Assembly (NCBI RefSeq): GCF_014529535.1
Contig: NW_023503375.1
Coordinates: forward strand, 1,736,001-1,800,000
Source: Bradysia coprophila
Taxonomy: Eukaryota; Arthropoda; Insecta; Diptera; Sciaridae
Length of the DNA stretch: 64,000 nt
Direction of reading: 5' to 3'
Part shown: piece after piece, positions 45,418-57,000 of the stretch
Position numbering within the stretch: the first letter of the stretch is position 1
Layout of the letters: each line of letters opens with the position of its first letter
Notes under the pieces: generated by a model
Database searches by the model: none
The model's input: only the letters and a program-made list of their open reading frames with translations
What the model was told of the DNA's origin: nothing
Made by a program: the position numbers and the translations under genes

Positions 45418-47467
45418 TCAATACAAACCCGACGGAAGATCAGTCAGTTTAGCGCTTGTATTTAAGGACGTGTGGTCAATTTTGTCCAAAATATTTCCTT
45501 CCGAAAGACCAAAATGAATTATCGAGCTCTCTTTCTTACATTGGCCTGGCATGACGATGTCAACCATTGAGTCGATTCCACTGCCATACGATTCCAGCCA
45601 ATCGAGATTCTTTGTTACTCGTCTAGCTTCTAACGCTGCCGTTATGTCTGGCTTTGGATATTTCTGCGGTGTATTCATTTCCGTCATAAAGTACACTCCA
45701 CTGAACGGTGGTGTTGGCGCTATCGCATTCTTTATGTCGCACTCACTTTTTCGCACTGGATTGGACAAGTGCGGCAGTAGTGGACCCATTCCGTTGCTCA
45801 TCTCTCTGGCGTCCATGACAACGTTTAATATTTCCCGATTTGTGCTTCCCCGATTATTGTGCGTGACAATGTCTGGGGTGCTTTTGTACTGAAAACTGTC
45901 CCGAAATCCACCGTTCAGCTTACAATCGTTCTCGAACTCCGGATCGTCGAAAAACGATCTTCGACTGCCGTTCGGAATCAACAGCAATCCGTAATCGGAT
46001 CCATCGAAATCCGAACTGCTCGAAAGTAGATGAGCTAACGAACGCGACTTTTTCGGTGGTTGTGGCAATATGTTGGCAGGTACGATTTTCTTTTCCATTT
46101 CGGCGGCTGGCGATTCAGAAAAGATTTCTCTCTCAGCGTCGTTAACAATATTCTGTAACTCGTCGATAACATCTTCAATCGTAGCATCGTTTGCATCGTC
46201 ATAGTCGTCATTCGGATGGCTTAGCGCGTTGAGTCGAAGGGTTTGCTGATTGTTCATCGAATTGTACATGTGCGGTTCAGGACTGAGCGATTGACCGGTT
46301 TCCGAACTACTTATGCCTTCGTCGTCGTGTTCTGAACTTCCAATCTTACTGTCTGGCGGTACATGACGTGGTAATGCCACTGGTCGTTTTTCAATACTTT
46401 TATAGGAGTCCTGATTGTGTGCCCCTTGTATTCGAAATATTTCTCTTTGTAACTCAGCGCATCTTTCCTGCAGCCTGTCCTGCAATCCACTTAACACTGT
46501 CTTCTCTTCTTGAAGAATCTAAAAAATGGGAACTTTCAAAATAGGAATGTTCGTCCCTCATCGTATGGAAATTTTACCTGAACACGCCTCTCCAGAACAA
46601 CCATTTGGCTTCGTATTCGATCCGATTCTCTGGATTGTACAATCAACTTTTTGACATCAATCTTTGAGTCCTCAAAATTCTTGACCTCTGCTCGAATTTT
46701 TTCCACCCACGGAGAAGAAGTCGATATGGCCTAATGAATTGAGATGATCTCATCACTTGTTTCTCAGATACCCTAGCTTCAAGAACTTACCTTAGTCATA
46801 CTAAGCGGATCGAATCCAGCTTGAAACAATTCCGCTTGCAAATACAACCGATTCTGTGAATCTTCAGTGCTTTCCAAAAATGTGTTGATGAATTTCAAGC
46901 CATACGCTTGCAACTCCCCAGAACCACCACCGCTATTCAACATTCCCGTCAATAATCTGAATCGAACAGGCTCCGCCGTTCTAAGTCGTAAAGTTGAAAA
47001 AGCTTCTGATACGGATGTGTGTCCACAACGAACGCTGTTTTGAGATCCATGAGCTAATGTTGTTTTGTCACAGGCAACAGTGAGTAATTGAAGAGCCAAA
47101 ATGCGCGAACGCAGGCCCTGTCCAGTTGCTGAAGCAGCTAATGGAAGTAAACCTACTGGCGATGTGCCAAGTCTGAGGCCTGCTTCCGGACTGCGTGTTG
47201 CGCACAAAGTGAGACATTGCCTAAGCAACATGAAGGAAGCGATTATATAAAATGATGTCATCGACTCAACAGCAAAAAACTTACAAACATGCCAACTCAT
47301 CGAGAAGAGCTCTTCGCTGATAGGCCTGTGAGTTTCTCTGAATGGTATTAGCTGGCGATGACGGTGTTGTAATCATGTTGGCAGCTTGACTTAGCTGAAT
47401 CGATCGAAGCACATCGAGAAGGAGTGTTACGCCATCCATTGGAGTTGAAACAAATTCTTGTACAAAA
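45418..47467 (-). CDS. mwh: mwh-like GBD/FH3 protein, 3' part only (5' exons outside or not found)
   Basis: In Drosophila, multiple wing hairs is a GBD/FH3-domain protein without FH1/FH2 that restricts actin assembly in planar polarity. Four exons: 47285-47467, 46791-47220, 46578-46730 and 45418-46518 (about 621 aa visible). The first begins with a splice acceptor in mid-codon, so upstream exons exist; none is recognisable between it and the right edge, and most of that span is the 49.5-63.9 kb array. Exons 1-2 are FH3-like armadillo helices (FVQEFVSTPMDGVTLLLDVL; LQCLTLCATRSPEAGLRLGT; FRLLTGMLNSGGGSGELQAY). Exon 3 and early exon 4 are coiled coil (SQMVVLERRVQILQEEK; LQERCAELQREIF). The last exon is an acidic, serine-rich tail with LEARRVTKNLDWLESYGSGI. 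No poly-proline FH1 or FH2 follows, which is why I favour mwh over a true formin such as DAAM or FMNL. Confidence 0.75.
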
Positions 47468-47843
47468 CTGTTGTCAGAGAAAAAAAGGATCAATTTTGAT
47501 GAAATTTGTGATGAGATTTATGAGTGTTGTATTGGAATAGGAACAACGATTGTATTATCATAAAGGGCCCCGCTCTACCATTCGCAGACTGCAAACATAT
47601 CGTCAATAATCGTTGATCGACATCTAAGTGTTTTCAACAGATTGATAAAAAAAAAAAATTGATATGCTTCAGGCTACCGACTGATTTTAGGCATTATATT
47701 TAGGTAAAACAAAGTTTAAAATCAGTCGTCCAAAACAAATACGCAAATCACTACTATGTGGAACTGTTGTTGTGAACTTGTATTTTCCGAGAAAGTAGAT
47801 GCAAGACGACAAAATTAAGTAATGAACTCTGTATAATGTGCAG

Positions 47844-48005
47844 CAACGCACTTCAAGCAAAAGTGCTTCGATTGACACCTGCCAAATAGAGTACTATTTT
47901 TTATGAAATTTTATCCCCACTCTTTTTACAGTGTATAATTTTGTATGTAGCACTGCCAAGTTTCAGTACCCTATTTAGAGTACCACTTTTGCTTGAAGTG
48001 CGTTG
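47844..48005. mobile_element. MITE, second copy of the CAACGCACTTCAAG family
   Basis: Ends CAACGCACTTCAAGCAAAAG and CTTTTGCTTGAAGTGCGTTG are near-perfect inverted repeats; 162 bp. Homologous along its length to 17828-17979 (shared CAAATAGAGTACTAT and TTTTTACAGTGT blocks). Confidence 0.75.
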
Positions 48006-48075
48006 TGTCGTTGTGTCGAGACACAAATTCATATTTCAACTAATGAAGTAAAAGATTTTACGTAAATCTTTTGAA

Positions 48076-48165
48076 GAACTCACCTTTTCTTCAGGAAATC
48101 GCCTTTTTTAACATTTTGTAGAAAAAGCGAGAAGAAATGACGACCTCCTGAAGAAAAGGTGAGTT
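48076..48165. repeat. Perfect 20 bp inverted repeat, 90 bp span
   Basis: GAACTCACCTTTTCTTCAGG and its exact complement flank about 48 bp. It is preceded directly by an AATGAAGTAAAAGATTTT motif at 48041. Likely a small foldback element. Confidence 0.6.
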
Positions 48166-48647
48166 CATGAAGAATCTTCGACTACTCATCTCTTTTTCAG
48201 GAACTCGCTGTTTTTTCAGAAAGTCATTGTTTCTCGTGTTGTCGATTTTTCAGTGCAATAATTTCCAAGGCTGTACATTTTGGGGAGGTCACGCAGATAC
48301 AGATACAGAAATCATCAGACGTGGTGTGTTCCCGTGTATCTAATAAAATGGCGGTCTGCGTGACTTCCACAAAGTTTACAGCCTTGATAATTTCTGCTGG
48401 TGTAGCGAGCATTTTATTTGGTGTTTCAAACTGAATTCCTGGCCCCTTTAAATAACTGTTCTCTATTGTCATTACTATTTCAAGTTAATCGCTACTTTTG
48501 ATTTATAAAAAACTATGAAATACTTCCAAACAAGAATAGCACTCGATCCACATGGTAGAGTTAACGTAAACTGAATTTGTGCCTAAGTTTGATAGAGCTC
48601 TTTTGTGAGGTTATATCACTGTCAAACTCGAATGAAGGCGTATACGT

Positions 48648-48778
48648 GAAGGCCTATTTTCGATTCATTTTTTTGTTCAAAAATTCGCTAAAGTTTACCA
48701 AAAGTTAACAAAATCTACCAAAAATTTTTGTGTTAAATTTTGGTACATTTTTCTGAATTTACCAAAAATAGGCCCTGA
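48648..48778. mobile_element. Decayed MITE of the CAGGGCCTATTTTTGG family
   Basis: The right end CCAAAAATAGGCCCTG is intact; the left end is a diverged GAAGGCCTATTTTCG. About 131 bp, AT-rich and non-coding. Confidence 0.5.
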
Positions 48779-48997
48779 TAAGCAGTGTGTTTGTATGAGT
48801 GGATCAGCCAATAAAACAGCTGAAGCAAACTTAGCCACAAATTTGATTGATATTGACTGTAAGCGACAGTCACTGCAAAGTCACTGAAGGCATAAAATCA
48901 TAGTCGCAAGCTAAGACAATCTCTAGTATCAAACATAAGCATTTCGAATTATTCCAAGTTATTTAATATAACGACAGATGCAATTGCAGAAACAGAT

Positions 48998-49344
48998 TAG
49001 GGATGGGAGGCGTCCAAAATTATCGATAATATCAATCGAAAGAAATTATCGATAATTGATTAATCATATCGTTATCGATAATTTAATAATTATCAATAAT
49101 TATCAAAATATCGAAATTCGATAATTATCAAAACATCGATATTTTGATATTTATCTGAAAATTCATGATAATATACCGATATACCGGAATATATCGATAA
49201 ATATCGGATTTTCGGATCGAAATATCCGTATATCGAATTACCGATATCTTGATAATTATCAAAATATAAATAATTATCGATTATCGATATTTTTTTGATA
49301 ATTTTCGATAAAAAAATTATCATTATCATTATCGCCCATGCCTA
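48998..49344. mobile_element. hAT-type MITE filled with ATCGATAA palindromes, copy 2
   Basis: Same termini as the 18238-18623 copy (TAGGGATGGG / CCCATGCCTA), with a perfect 8 bp duplication AAACAGAT on both sides (48990-48997 and 49345-49352). It is 347 bp, about 40 bp shorter than copy 1 because of a gap near its right end. Most positions agree with copy 1, so both moved relatively recently. Confidence 0.85.
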
Positions 49345-49498
49345 AAACAGATCTAATAGTTTTAATGAACAGCACAGTTACTCGCCAAATTAGCAATAAC
49401 ATCAGCATAGTGATATCATTGTTGGCATTCGAACTACTTTCGACAAGTTTTGTTCGCTATGCCATACATTTTAGATTTTAATCGGAATTATATTTTAT

Positions 49499-51848
49499 AC
49501 TAGTCTGCATCCTGTGGCACTTCGTGCCACGTCGCATCCTAGCAAGCTAGACCGGGCAGACACCTGTTAGAGACTAACACCTGTTACAGACAAACAGAGA
49601 AATTAGAGACGAACACCTGTTACAGACAAACATCTATTCGAAAGCAACTCTAAGTCTGCTAAAGAGCTATACGAAAATCGCTTCGCTCAGCTCAAACATT
49701 CTTATGAAAAGTTAGTCCAAAACATCACATTCTTCTTTTGTAATGCCTAATATCGTCTTTTCATTATTTATTTTTCATGCCAGGGGGCTGCCGCCCCTGG
49801 ACCCCCGCAATCACCACTCTTACACCTTTTCGAACTAAACACCTCTTTCCGTGTGACACTCCCACATTTTTACAGTTAAGTTAGCCCGAAACAATAACTT
49901 CTTCTTTTGTAAAGCCTTATATCGTCTTTCCATTATTTATATTTTTCATGCCAAGGGGCTGCCGCCCCCTGGACCCCCGCAATCACCACTCTTACACCTT
50001 TTCGAACAAAACACCTCTTCCCGTGTTACACTCTGCTGAAAACCATCAATTTTTGGTGAATCCCGTACCCTTCTACAACTCATGACACAACTACTGTTTC
50101 AATACCGAACAACTTTGCCGAAGAAACCAACTTTCCATCTGCTTCACACAAAAAGTAACAAAAATCGAGGGGGTGGTCACTCACACACAACAGCGTACAC
50201 TGTGGTCACTTCTGCACAAACACTCTCTCAATTAACAACAACTTTGCCGAAGAAATCAACTTTCCATCTGCTTCACATAAAAAGTTACAAAAATCGAGGG
50301 GGTGGTCACTCACACACAAAAGCGGACACTGTGGCCACTTCCATACAACCACTCTTTCGATAATAAATAACTTTGTCGAAGAAACCAACTTTCCATCTGC
50401 TTCACACAAAAAATTACAAAAATCGAGGGGTAGGTCACTAATACCTAAAAGCGTACACTGTGGTCACTTCCATACAACCACTATTTCAATAACCAACAAC
50501 TTTGCCGAAGAAACCAACTTTTCATCTGCTTCACAGCCAAAGATACAAAAATCGAGGGGGTGGTCACTCACACACAAAAGCGTACACCGTGTTCACTTCT
50601 ATTGAACCACACCACTCACCTCTACAACTCATTCAACTTTTCCCAAAAACAAATCCATTTATCCCAAAGAAAAACTCAAAATCATCATCGATCACTGTTC
50701 GTTGGAGTAGCTCAAAAATGGCCCACTTGGAGAGCTGTCACTCGCTCGAAATTGATCCGAATTTCCTAAATTTTCTTTTCCTCGATTGGCACAATCCATA
50801 CCTTTCGTTGAAACCCTCACACGCCCCTCTAGCTTCTAAAACAGCCGCTCCGCAATTACAAACGTCTTCCCGTTGGTGGGCAAACACCCTACTTGCCACC
50901 TATAACTCCAACAAATTGAATCCAATTTTTTTCCAGTTTTTTTTCTTCGCTTCGTACCATCAATACCTTTCATTTGAGCTCTCACACGCCTCACCAACTT
51001 GCAAAACAGCCGCTCGACAATTTAAAACATTTTCTGGACGCCCAAAAAAACCCATAAAATCCACTCTACCTCCTCCCAATGAAAAGTTAGAAAAAAACTT
51101 TCTTTTGCAACTTTGTTCACCGCAATAAATTGAACATTTCTTCTTCCCCACCCGACGCTCCAACTCTCAAAATAACCGAGTTATTCCGATTCTCCCATTT
51201 TCCACATCCCCACAGTCATAACTTAACTATCTCCGAACAAACTTTCGCCGGACCACGTTTTCTCCACGTTTCAGACCATTCCCTACAACAAATCAAAAAG
51301 TGTTTTTTTTGTTTTGCTCTGAACTTTCATTTTGACGGTAAATAGCGGACAAACAGAAAGACAGACATCTCGTCATTATAATATGTTACACCCGCTTCTA
51401 ACTCACCGAACACACATTTTTCACACACACCACACACAAAATAAAAACAAAAACGAAATCCTCTTGACTCCTCCGCTTGAACGCAAAAAAAATCCTCTTG
51501 ACTCTTCCGTTGAAACACCCGCTCCTAACTCACCGAACACACATTTTTCACACACACCACACACAAAATAAAAACAAAAACGAAATCCTCTTGACTCCTC
51601 CGCTTGAACGCAAAAAAAATCCTCTTGACTCTTCCGTTGAAACACCCGCTTCTAACTCACCGAACACACATTTTTCACACACACCACACACACAAAATAA
51701 AAACAAAAACGAAATCCTCTTGACTCCTCCGCTTGAACGCAAAAAAATTCCTCTTGACTCTTCCGTTCAAACTAAAAAAAAAGGTATTTTGACGGTAAAT
51801 AGCGGACAAACAGACAGAAAGACAGACATCTCGTCGTTATAATATAGT
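49499..51848. repeat. Array unit 1 (about 4 minisatellite monomers)
   Basis: Head 49499-50090 with two copies of the GC hairpin block, about four monomers (50092-50600), then the tail. Unique to this unit is a second minisatellite at 51386-51770. Its left edge, TATATTTTAT next to ACTAGTC, is the array boundary. Confidence 0.75.
51386..51770. repeat. Second minisatellite, about three ~127 bp monomers
   Basis: Three nearly identical monomers, each holding ACTCACCGAACACACATTTT, an ACACACCACACACAAAAT stretch and AATCCTCTTGACTC twice. Found only in the tail of unit 1. Confidence 0.8.
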
Positions 51849-54008
51849 ACTAGTCTGCATCCTGTGGCACTTCGTGCCACGTCGCATCCTAGCAAGCTAG
51901 ACCGGGCAGACACCTGTTAGAGACTAACATCTATTCGAAAGCAACTCTAAGTCTGCTAAAGAGATATACGAAAATCGCTTCGCTCCGCTAATGCCTAATG
52001 CCTAATGCCTAATATCGTCTTTTCATTATTTATTTTTCATGCCAGGGGGCTGCCGCCCCCTGGACCCCCGCAATCACCACTCTTACACCTTTTCCAACAA
52101 ACACCTCTTCCCGTGTTACACACTGCTGAAAACCATCGATTTTTGGTGAATCCCTTAACTTCTACAACTCACGCCACAACTACTGTTTCAATACCGAACA
52201 ACTTTGCCGAAGAAAATAATTTTCCATTTGCTTCATTAAAAAAGTTATACAAATCGAGGGACTTGTCACTCACACACAAAAGCGTACACTGTGGTCACTT
52301 TCAGACGACAACTCTTTCGATAGTAAATAACTTTGTCGAAGAAACCAACTTTCCATCTGCTTCACATAAAAAGTTACAAAAATCGAGGGGGTGGTCACTC
52401 TAACACAAAAGCGTACACTGTGGTCACTTCCATACAACCACTCTTTCAATAACCAACAACTTTGCCGAAGAAACCAACTTTCCATCTGCTTCACATAAAA
52501 AGTTACAAAAATCGAGGGGGTGGTCACTCACACACAAAAGCGTACACTGTGGTCACTTCCATACAACCAGTCTTTCAATAACCAACAACTTTGCCGAAGA
52601 AACCAACTTTCCATCTGCTTCACACAAAAAGTTACAAAAATCGAGGGGGTGGTCACTATTACTTAAAAGCGTACACTGTGATCACTTCCATACAACCACT
52701 CTTTCAATGCCCAACAACTTTGCCGAAGAAACGAAGCTTCCATCTGCTTCACACAAAAAGTTACAAAAATCGAGGGGGTGGTCACTCCCACACAAAAGCG
52801 TACACTGTGGTCACTTCCATACAACCACTCTTTCAATAACCAACAACTTTGCCGAAGAAACCAACTTTCCATCTGCTTCACATAAAAAGTTACAAAAATC
52901 GAGGGGGTGGTCACTCACACACAAAAGCGGACACTGTGGTCACTTTCAAACGACAACTCTTTCGATAACCAATAACTTTGCCGAAGAAACTACCTTTCCA
53001 TCTGCTTCACATAAAAAGTTACAAAATTCGAGGGGGTGGTCACTCACACACAAAAGCGTACACTGTGGTCACTTCCATACAACCACTCTTTCAATACCCA
53101 ACAACTTTGCCGAAGAAACCAACTTTCCATCTGCTTCACAGCCAAAGATACAAAAATCGAGGGGGTGGTCACTCACACATAAAAGCGTACACCGTGGTCA
53201 CTTCTATTCAACCACACCACTCACCTCTCAAACCCATACAACTTTCCCCGAAAACAAATCCATTTCACCCAAAGAAAAACTCAAAATCATCATCGATCAC
53301 TGTACGTTGGAGTAGCTCAAAAATGGCCCACTTGGAGAGCTGTCACTCGCTCGAAATTGATCCGAGATTCCTAAATTTTTTTTTCCTCGATTCGTACAAT
53401 CCATACCTTTCATTGAAACCCTCACACGCCCCTCTAGCTTCTAAAACAGCCGCTCCGCAATTACAAACGTGTTCCCGTTGGTGGTCACCTTACCCTACTT
53501 ACCACCTTAACTCCAACAAATTGAATACAATTTTTTTCCAGTTTTTTTTCTTCGCTTCGTACCATCAATACCTTTCATTTGAGCCCGCTCACGCCTCACC
53601 ACCTTCCAAAACAGCCGCTCCACAATTTAAAACATTTTCCAGACCCTCAAAAAAACGCATAAAATCCACTCTACCACCTCCTGATGAAAAGTTAGAAAAA
53701 AACTTTCTTCAGCAACTTTGTTCCCCGCAATAAATGGAACATTTCTTCTTCCCCAACCGATGCTCCATCTCTCAACATGACCGAGTTATATCGATTCTGC
53801 CATTTTCCACCTCCGCACAGTCATAACTTCACTATCTCCGAACAGACTTTTCACCGGACCACGTTTTCTCCACGTTTCAGACCATTCCCTACAACATATC
53901 AAAAAGTGTTTTTTTTTTTTTTTTTTTTTTTTGCTCTGAACTTTCATTTTGACGGTAAATAGCGGACAAACAGACAGAAAGACAGACATCCCGTCGTTAT
54001 AATATAGT
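51849..54008. repeat. Array unit 2 (about 8 minisatellite monomers)
   Basis: The head carries a single GC hairpin block and is the shortest of the five. About eight monomers (52196-53160) are followed by a full tail with a poly-T run at about 53909. Confidence 0.75.
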
Positions 54009-57000
54009 ACTAGTCTGCATCCTGTGGCACTTCGTGCCACGTCGCATCCTAGCAAGCTAGACCGGGCAGACACCTGTTAGAGACTAACACCTGTTACAGA
54101 CAAACAGAGAAATTAGAGACGAACATCTATCTGCTAAAGAGCTATACGAAAATCGCTTCGCTCCGCTCAAACATGCTTATGAAAAGTTAGTACAAAACAT
54201 CACCTTCTTCTTTTGTAATGCCTAACATCGTCTTTCCATTATTTATTTTTCATGCCAGGGGGCTGCCGCCCCCTGGACCCCCGCAATAACAACTCTTACA
54301 CCTTTTCGAACTAAACACCTCTTCTCGTGTGACACTCCCACATTTTTACAGTTAAGTTAGCCCGAAACAATAACTTCTTCTTTTGTAACGCCTAATACCG
54401 TCTTTCCATTATTTATATTTTTCATGCCAAGGGGCTGCCGCCCCCTGGACCCCCGCAATCATCATTAATACACCTTTTCGAAAAAACACCTCTTCCCGTG
54501 TGACACTCTACAGAAAATCATCAATACCGAACAACTTTGCCGAAAAAACCAACTCTTCATCTGCTTCACACAAAAAGTTAAAAAAAATTGAGGAGGTGGT
54601 CACTCACACACAAAAGTGTACACTATGGTCACTTTCAAACGACAACTCTTTCGATAACCAACAACTTTGCCGAAGAAACCAACTTTCCATCTGCTTCACA
54701 TAAAAAGTTACAAAAATCGAGGGGGTGGTCACTCACACACAAAAGTGTACACTGTGGTCACTTCTGCACAAACACTCTCAATTAACAACTTAACAACAAC
54801 TCTGTCGAAGAAACCAACTTTCCATCTGCTTCACACAAAAAGTTAAAAAAAATTGAGGGGGTGGTCACTCACACACAAAAGTGTACACTGTGGTCACTTT
54901 CAAACGACAACTCTTTCGATAACCAACAACTTTGCCGAAGAAACCAACTTTCCATCTGCTTCACATAAAAAGTTACAAAAATCGAGGGGGTGGTCACTCA
55001 CACACAAAAGTGTACACTGTGGTCACTTCTGCACAAACACTCTCAATTAACAACTTAACAACAACTCTGTCGAAGAAACCTACTTTCCATCTGCTTCACA
55101 CAAAAAGTTAAAAAAAATCGAGGGGTCGGTCACTCACACACAAAAGCGGACACTGTGGTCACTTTCAGACGACAACTCTTTCGATAACCAATAACTTTGC
55201 CGAAGAAACCAACTTTCCATCTGCTTCACATAAAAAGTTACAAAAATCGAGGGAGTGGTCACTCTCACACAAAAGTGTACACTGTGGTCACTTCCATACA
55301 ACCACTCTTTCAATACCCAACAACTTTGCCGAAGAAACCAACTTTCCATCTGCTTCACACAAAAAGTTACAAAAATCGAGGGGGTGGTCACTCACACACA
55401 AAAGCGTACACTGTGGTCACATTCAGACAACAACATTTTCAATAACCAACAACTTTGCCGAAGAAACAAACTTTCCATCTGCTTCACATAAAAAGTTACA
55501 AAAATCGAGGGGGTGGTCACTCACACACAAAAGCGTACACTGTGGTCACTTTCAGACGACAACACTTTCAATAACCAACAATTTTGCCGAAGAAACCAAC
55601 TTTCCATCTGCTTCACACAAAAAGTTACAAAAATCGAGGGGGTGGTCACTCACACACAAAAGTGTACACTGTGGTCACTTTCAAACGACAACTCTTTCGA
55701 TAACCAACAATTTTGCCGAAGAAACCAACTTTCCATTTGCTTCACACAAAAAGTTACAAAAATCGAGGGGGTGGTCACTCACACACAAAAGCGGACACTG
55801 TGGTCACTTTCAGACGACAACATTTTCAATAACCAACAACTTTGCCGAAGAAACAAACTTTCCATCTGCTTCACATAAAAAGTTACAAAAATCGAGGGGG
55901 TGGTCACTCACACACAAAAGCGTACACTGTGGTCACTTTCAGACGACAACACTTTCAATAACCAACAATTTTGCCGAAGAAACCAACTTTCCATCTGCTT
56001 CACACAAAAAGTTACAAAAATCGAGGGGGTGGTCACTCACACACAAAAGTGTACACTGTGGTCACTTTCAAACGACAACTCTTTCGATAACCAACAATTT
56101 TGCCGAAGAAACCAACTTTCCATTTGCTTCACACAAAAAGTTACAAAAATCGAGGGGGTGGTCACTCACACACAAAAGCGGACACTGTGGTCACTTTCAG
56201 ACGACAACATTTTCAATAACCAACAACTTTGCCGAAGAAACAAACTTTCCATCTGCTTCACATAAAAAGTTACAAAAATCGAGGGGGTGGTCCCTATTAC
56301 CTAAAAGCGTACACTGTGGTCACTTCCATACAACCACTCTTTCAATACCCAACAACTTTGCCGAAGAAACGAACTCTCTATCTGCTTCACAGCCAAAGAT
56401 ACAAAAATCGAGGGGGTGGTCACTCACACATAAAAGCGTACACCGTGTTCACTTCTATTCAACCACACCACTCACCTCTCAAACCCATACAACTTTCCCC
56501 GAAAACAAATCCATGTTACCCAAAGAAAAACTCAAAATCATCATCGATCACTGTACGTTGGAGTAGCTCAAAAATGGCCCACTTGGAGAGCTGTCACTCG
56601 CTCGAAATTGATCCGAATTTCCTAAATTTTTTTTTCCTCGATTCGTAGGATTGTTACCTTTCGTTGAAACCCTCACACGCCCCTCTAGCTTCTGTTTCCC
56701 ACAAAAATTTACAAAATTGAGGGGGTGATCACTCACACACAAAAGCGTACACTGTGGTCACTTTCAGACGACAACACTTTCGTTAACCAACAACTTCGTC
56801 GAAGAAACCAACTGTCCATCTGCTTCACACAAAAAGTTATAAAAATCGAGGGGGTGGTCACTCACACACAAAAGGGGACACTGTGGTCACTTTCAGTAGA
56901 CAACTCTTTCGATAACCAACAACTTTGCCGAAGAAACCAACTCTCCATCTGCTTCACATAAAAAGTTACAAAAATCGAGGGGGTGGTCACTATTACCTAA

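Larger units (their letters stand above)
47468..49498. other. Upstream/intronic region of the mwh-like gene, mobile elements
   Basis: No exon of the mwh-like gene is recognisable here. It contains a MITE (47844-48005), a hairpin (48076-48165), a decayed AGGCCTATTTT MITE (48648-48778) and a hAT-type MITE (48998-49344). It is probably intronic because the gene's 5' end has not been reached. Confidence 0.5.

Noticed and set aside
48224-48472. 82-codon minus-strand frame as an upstream exon of the mwh-like gene
   Set aside because: Its sequence shows no GBD/FH3 similarity and has no donor in the phase needed by the acceptor at 47467.
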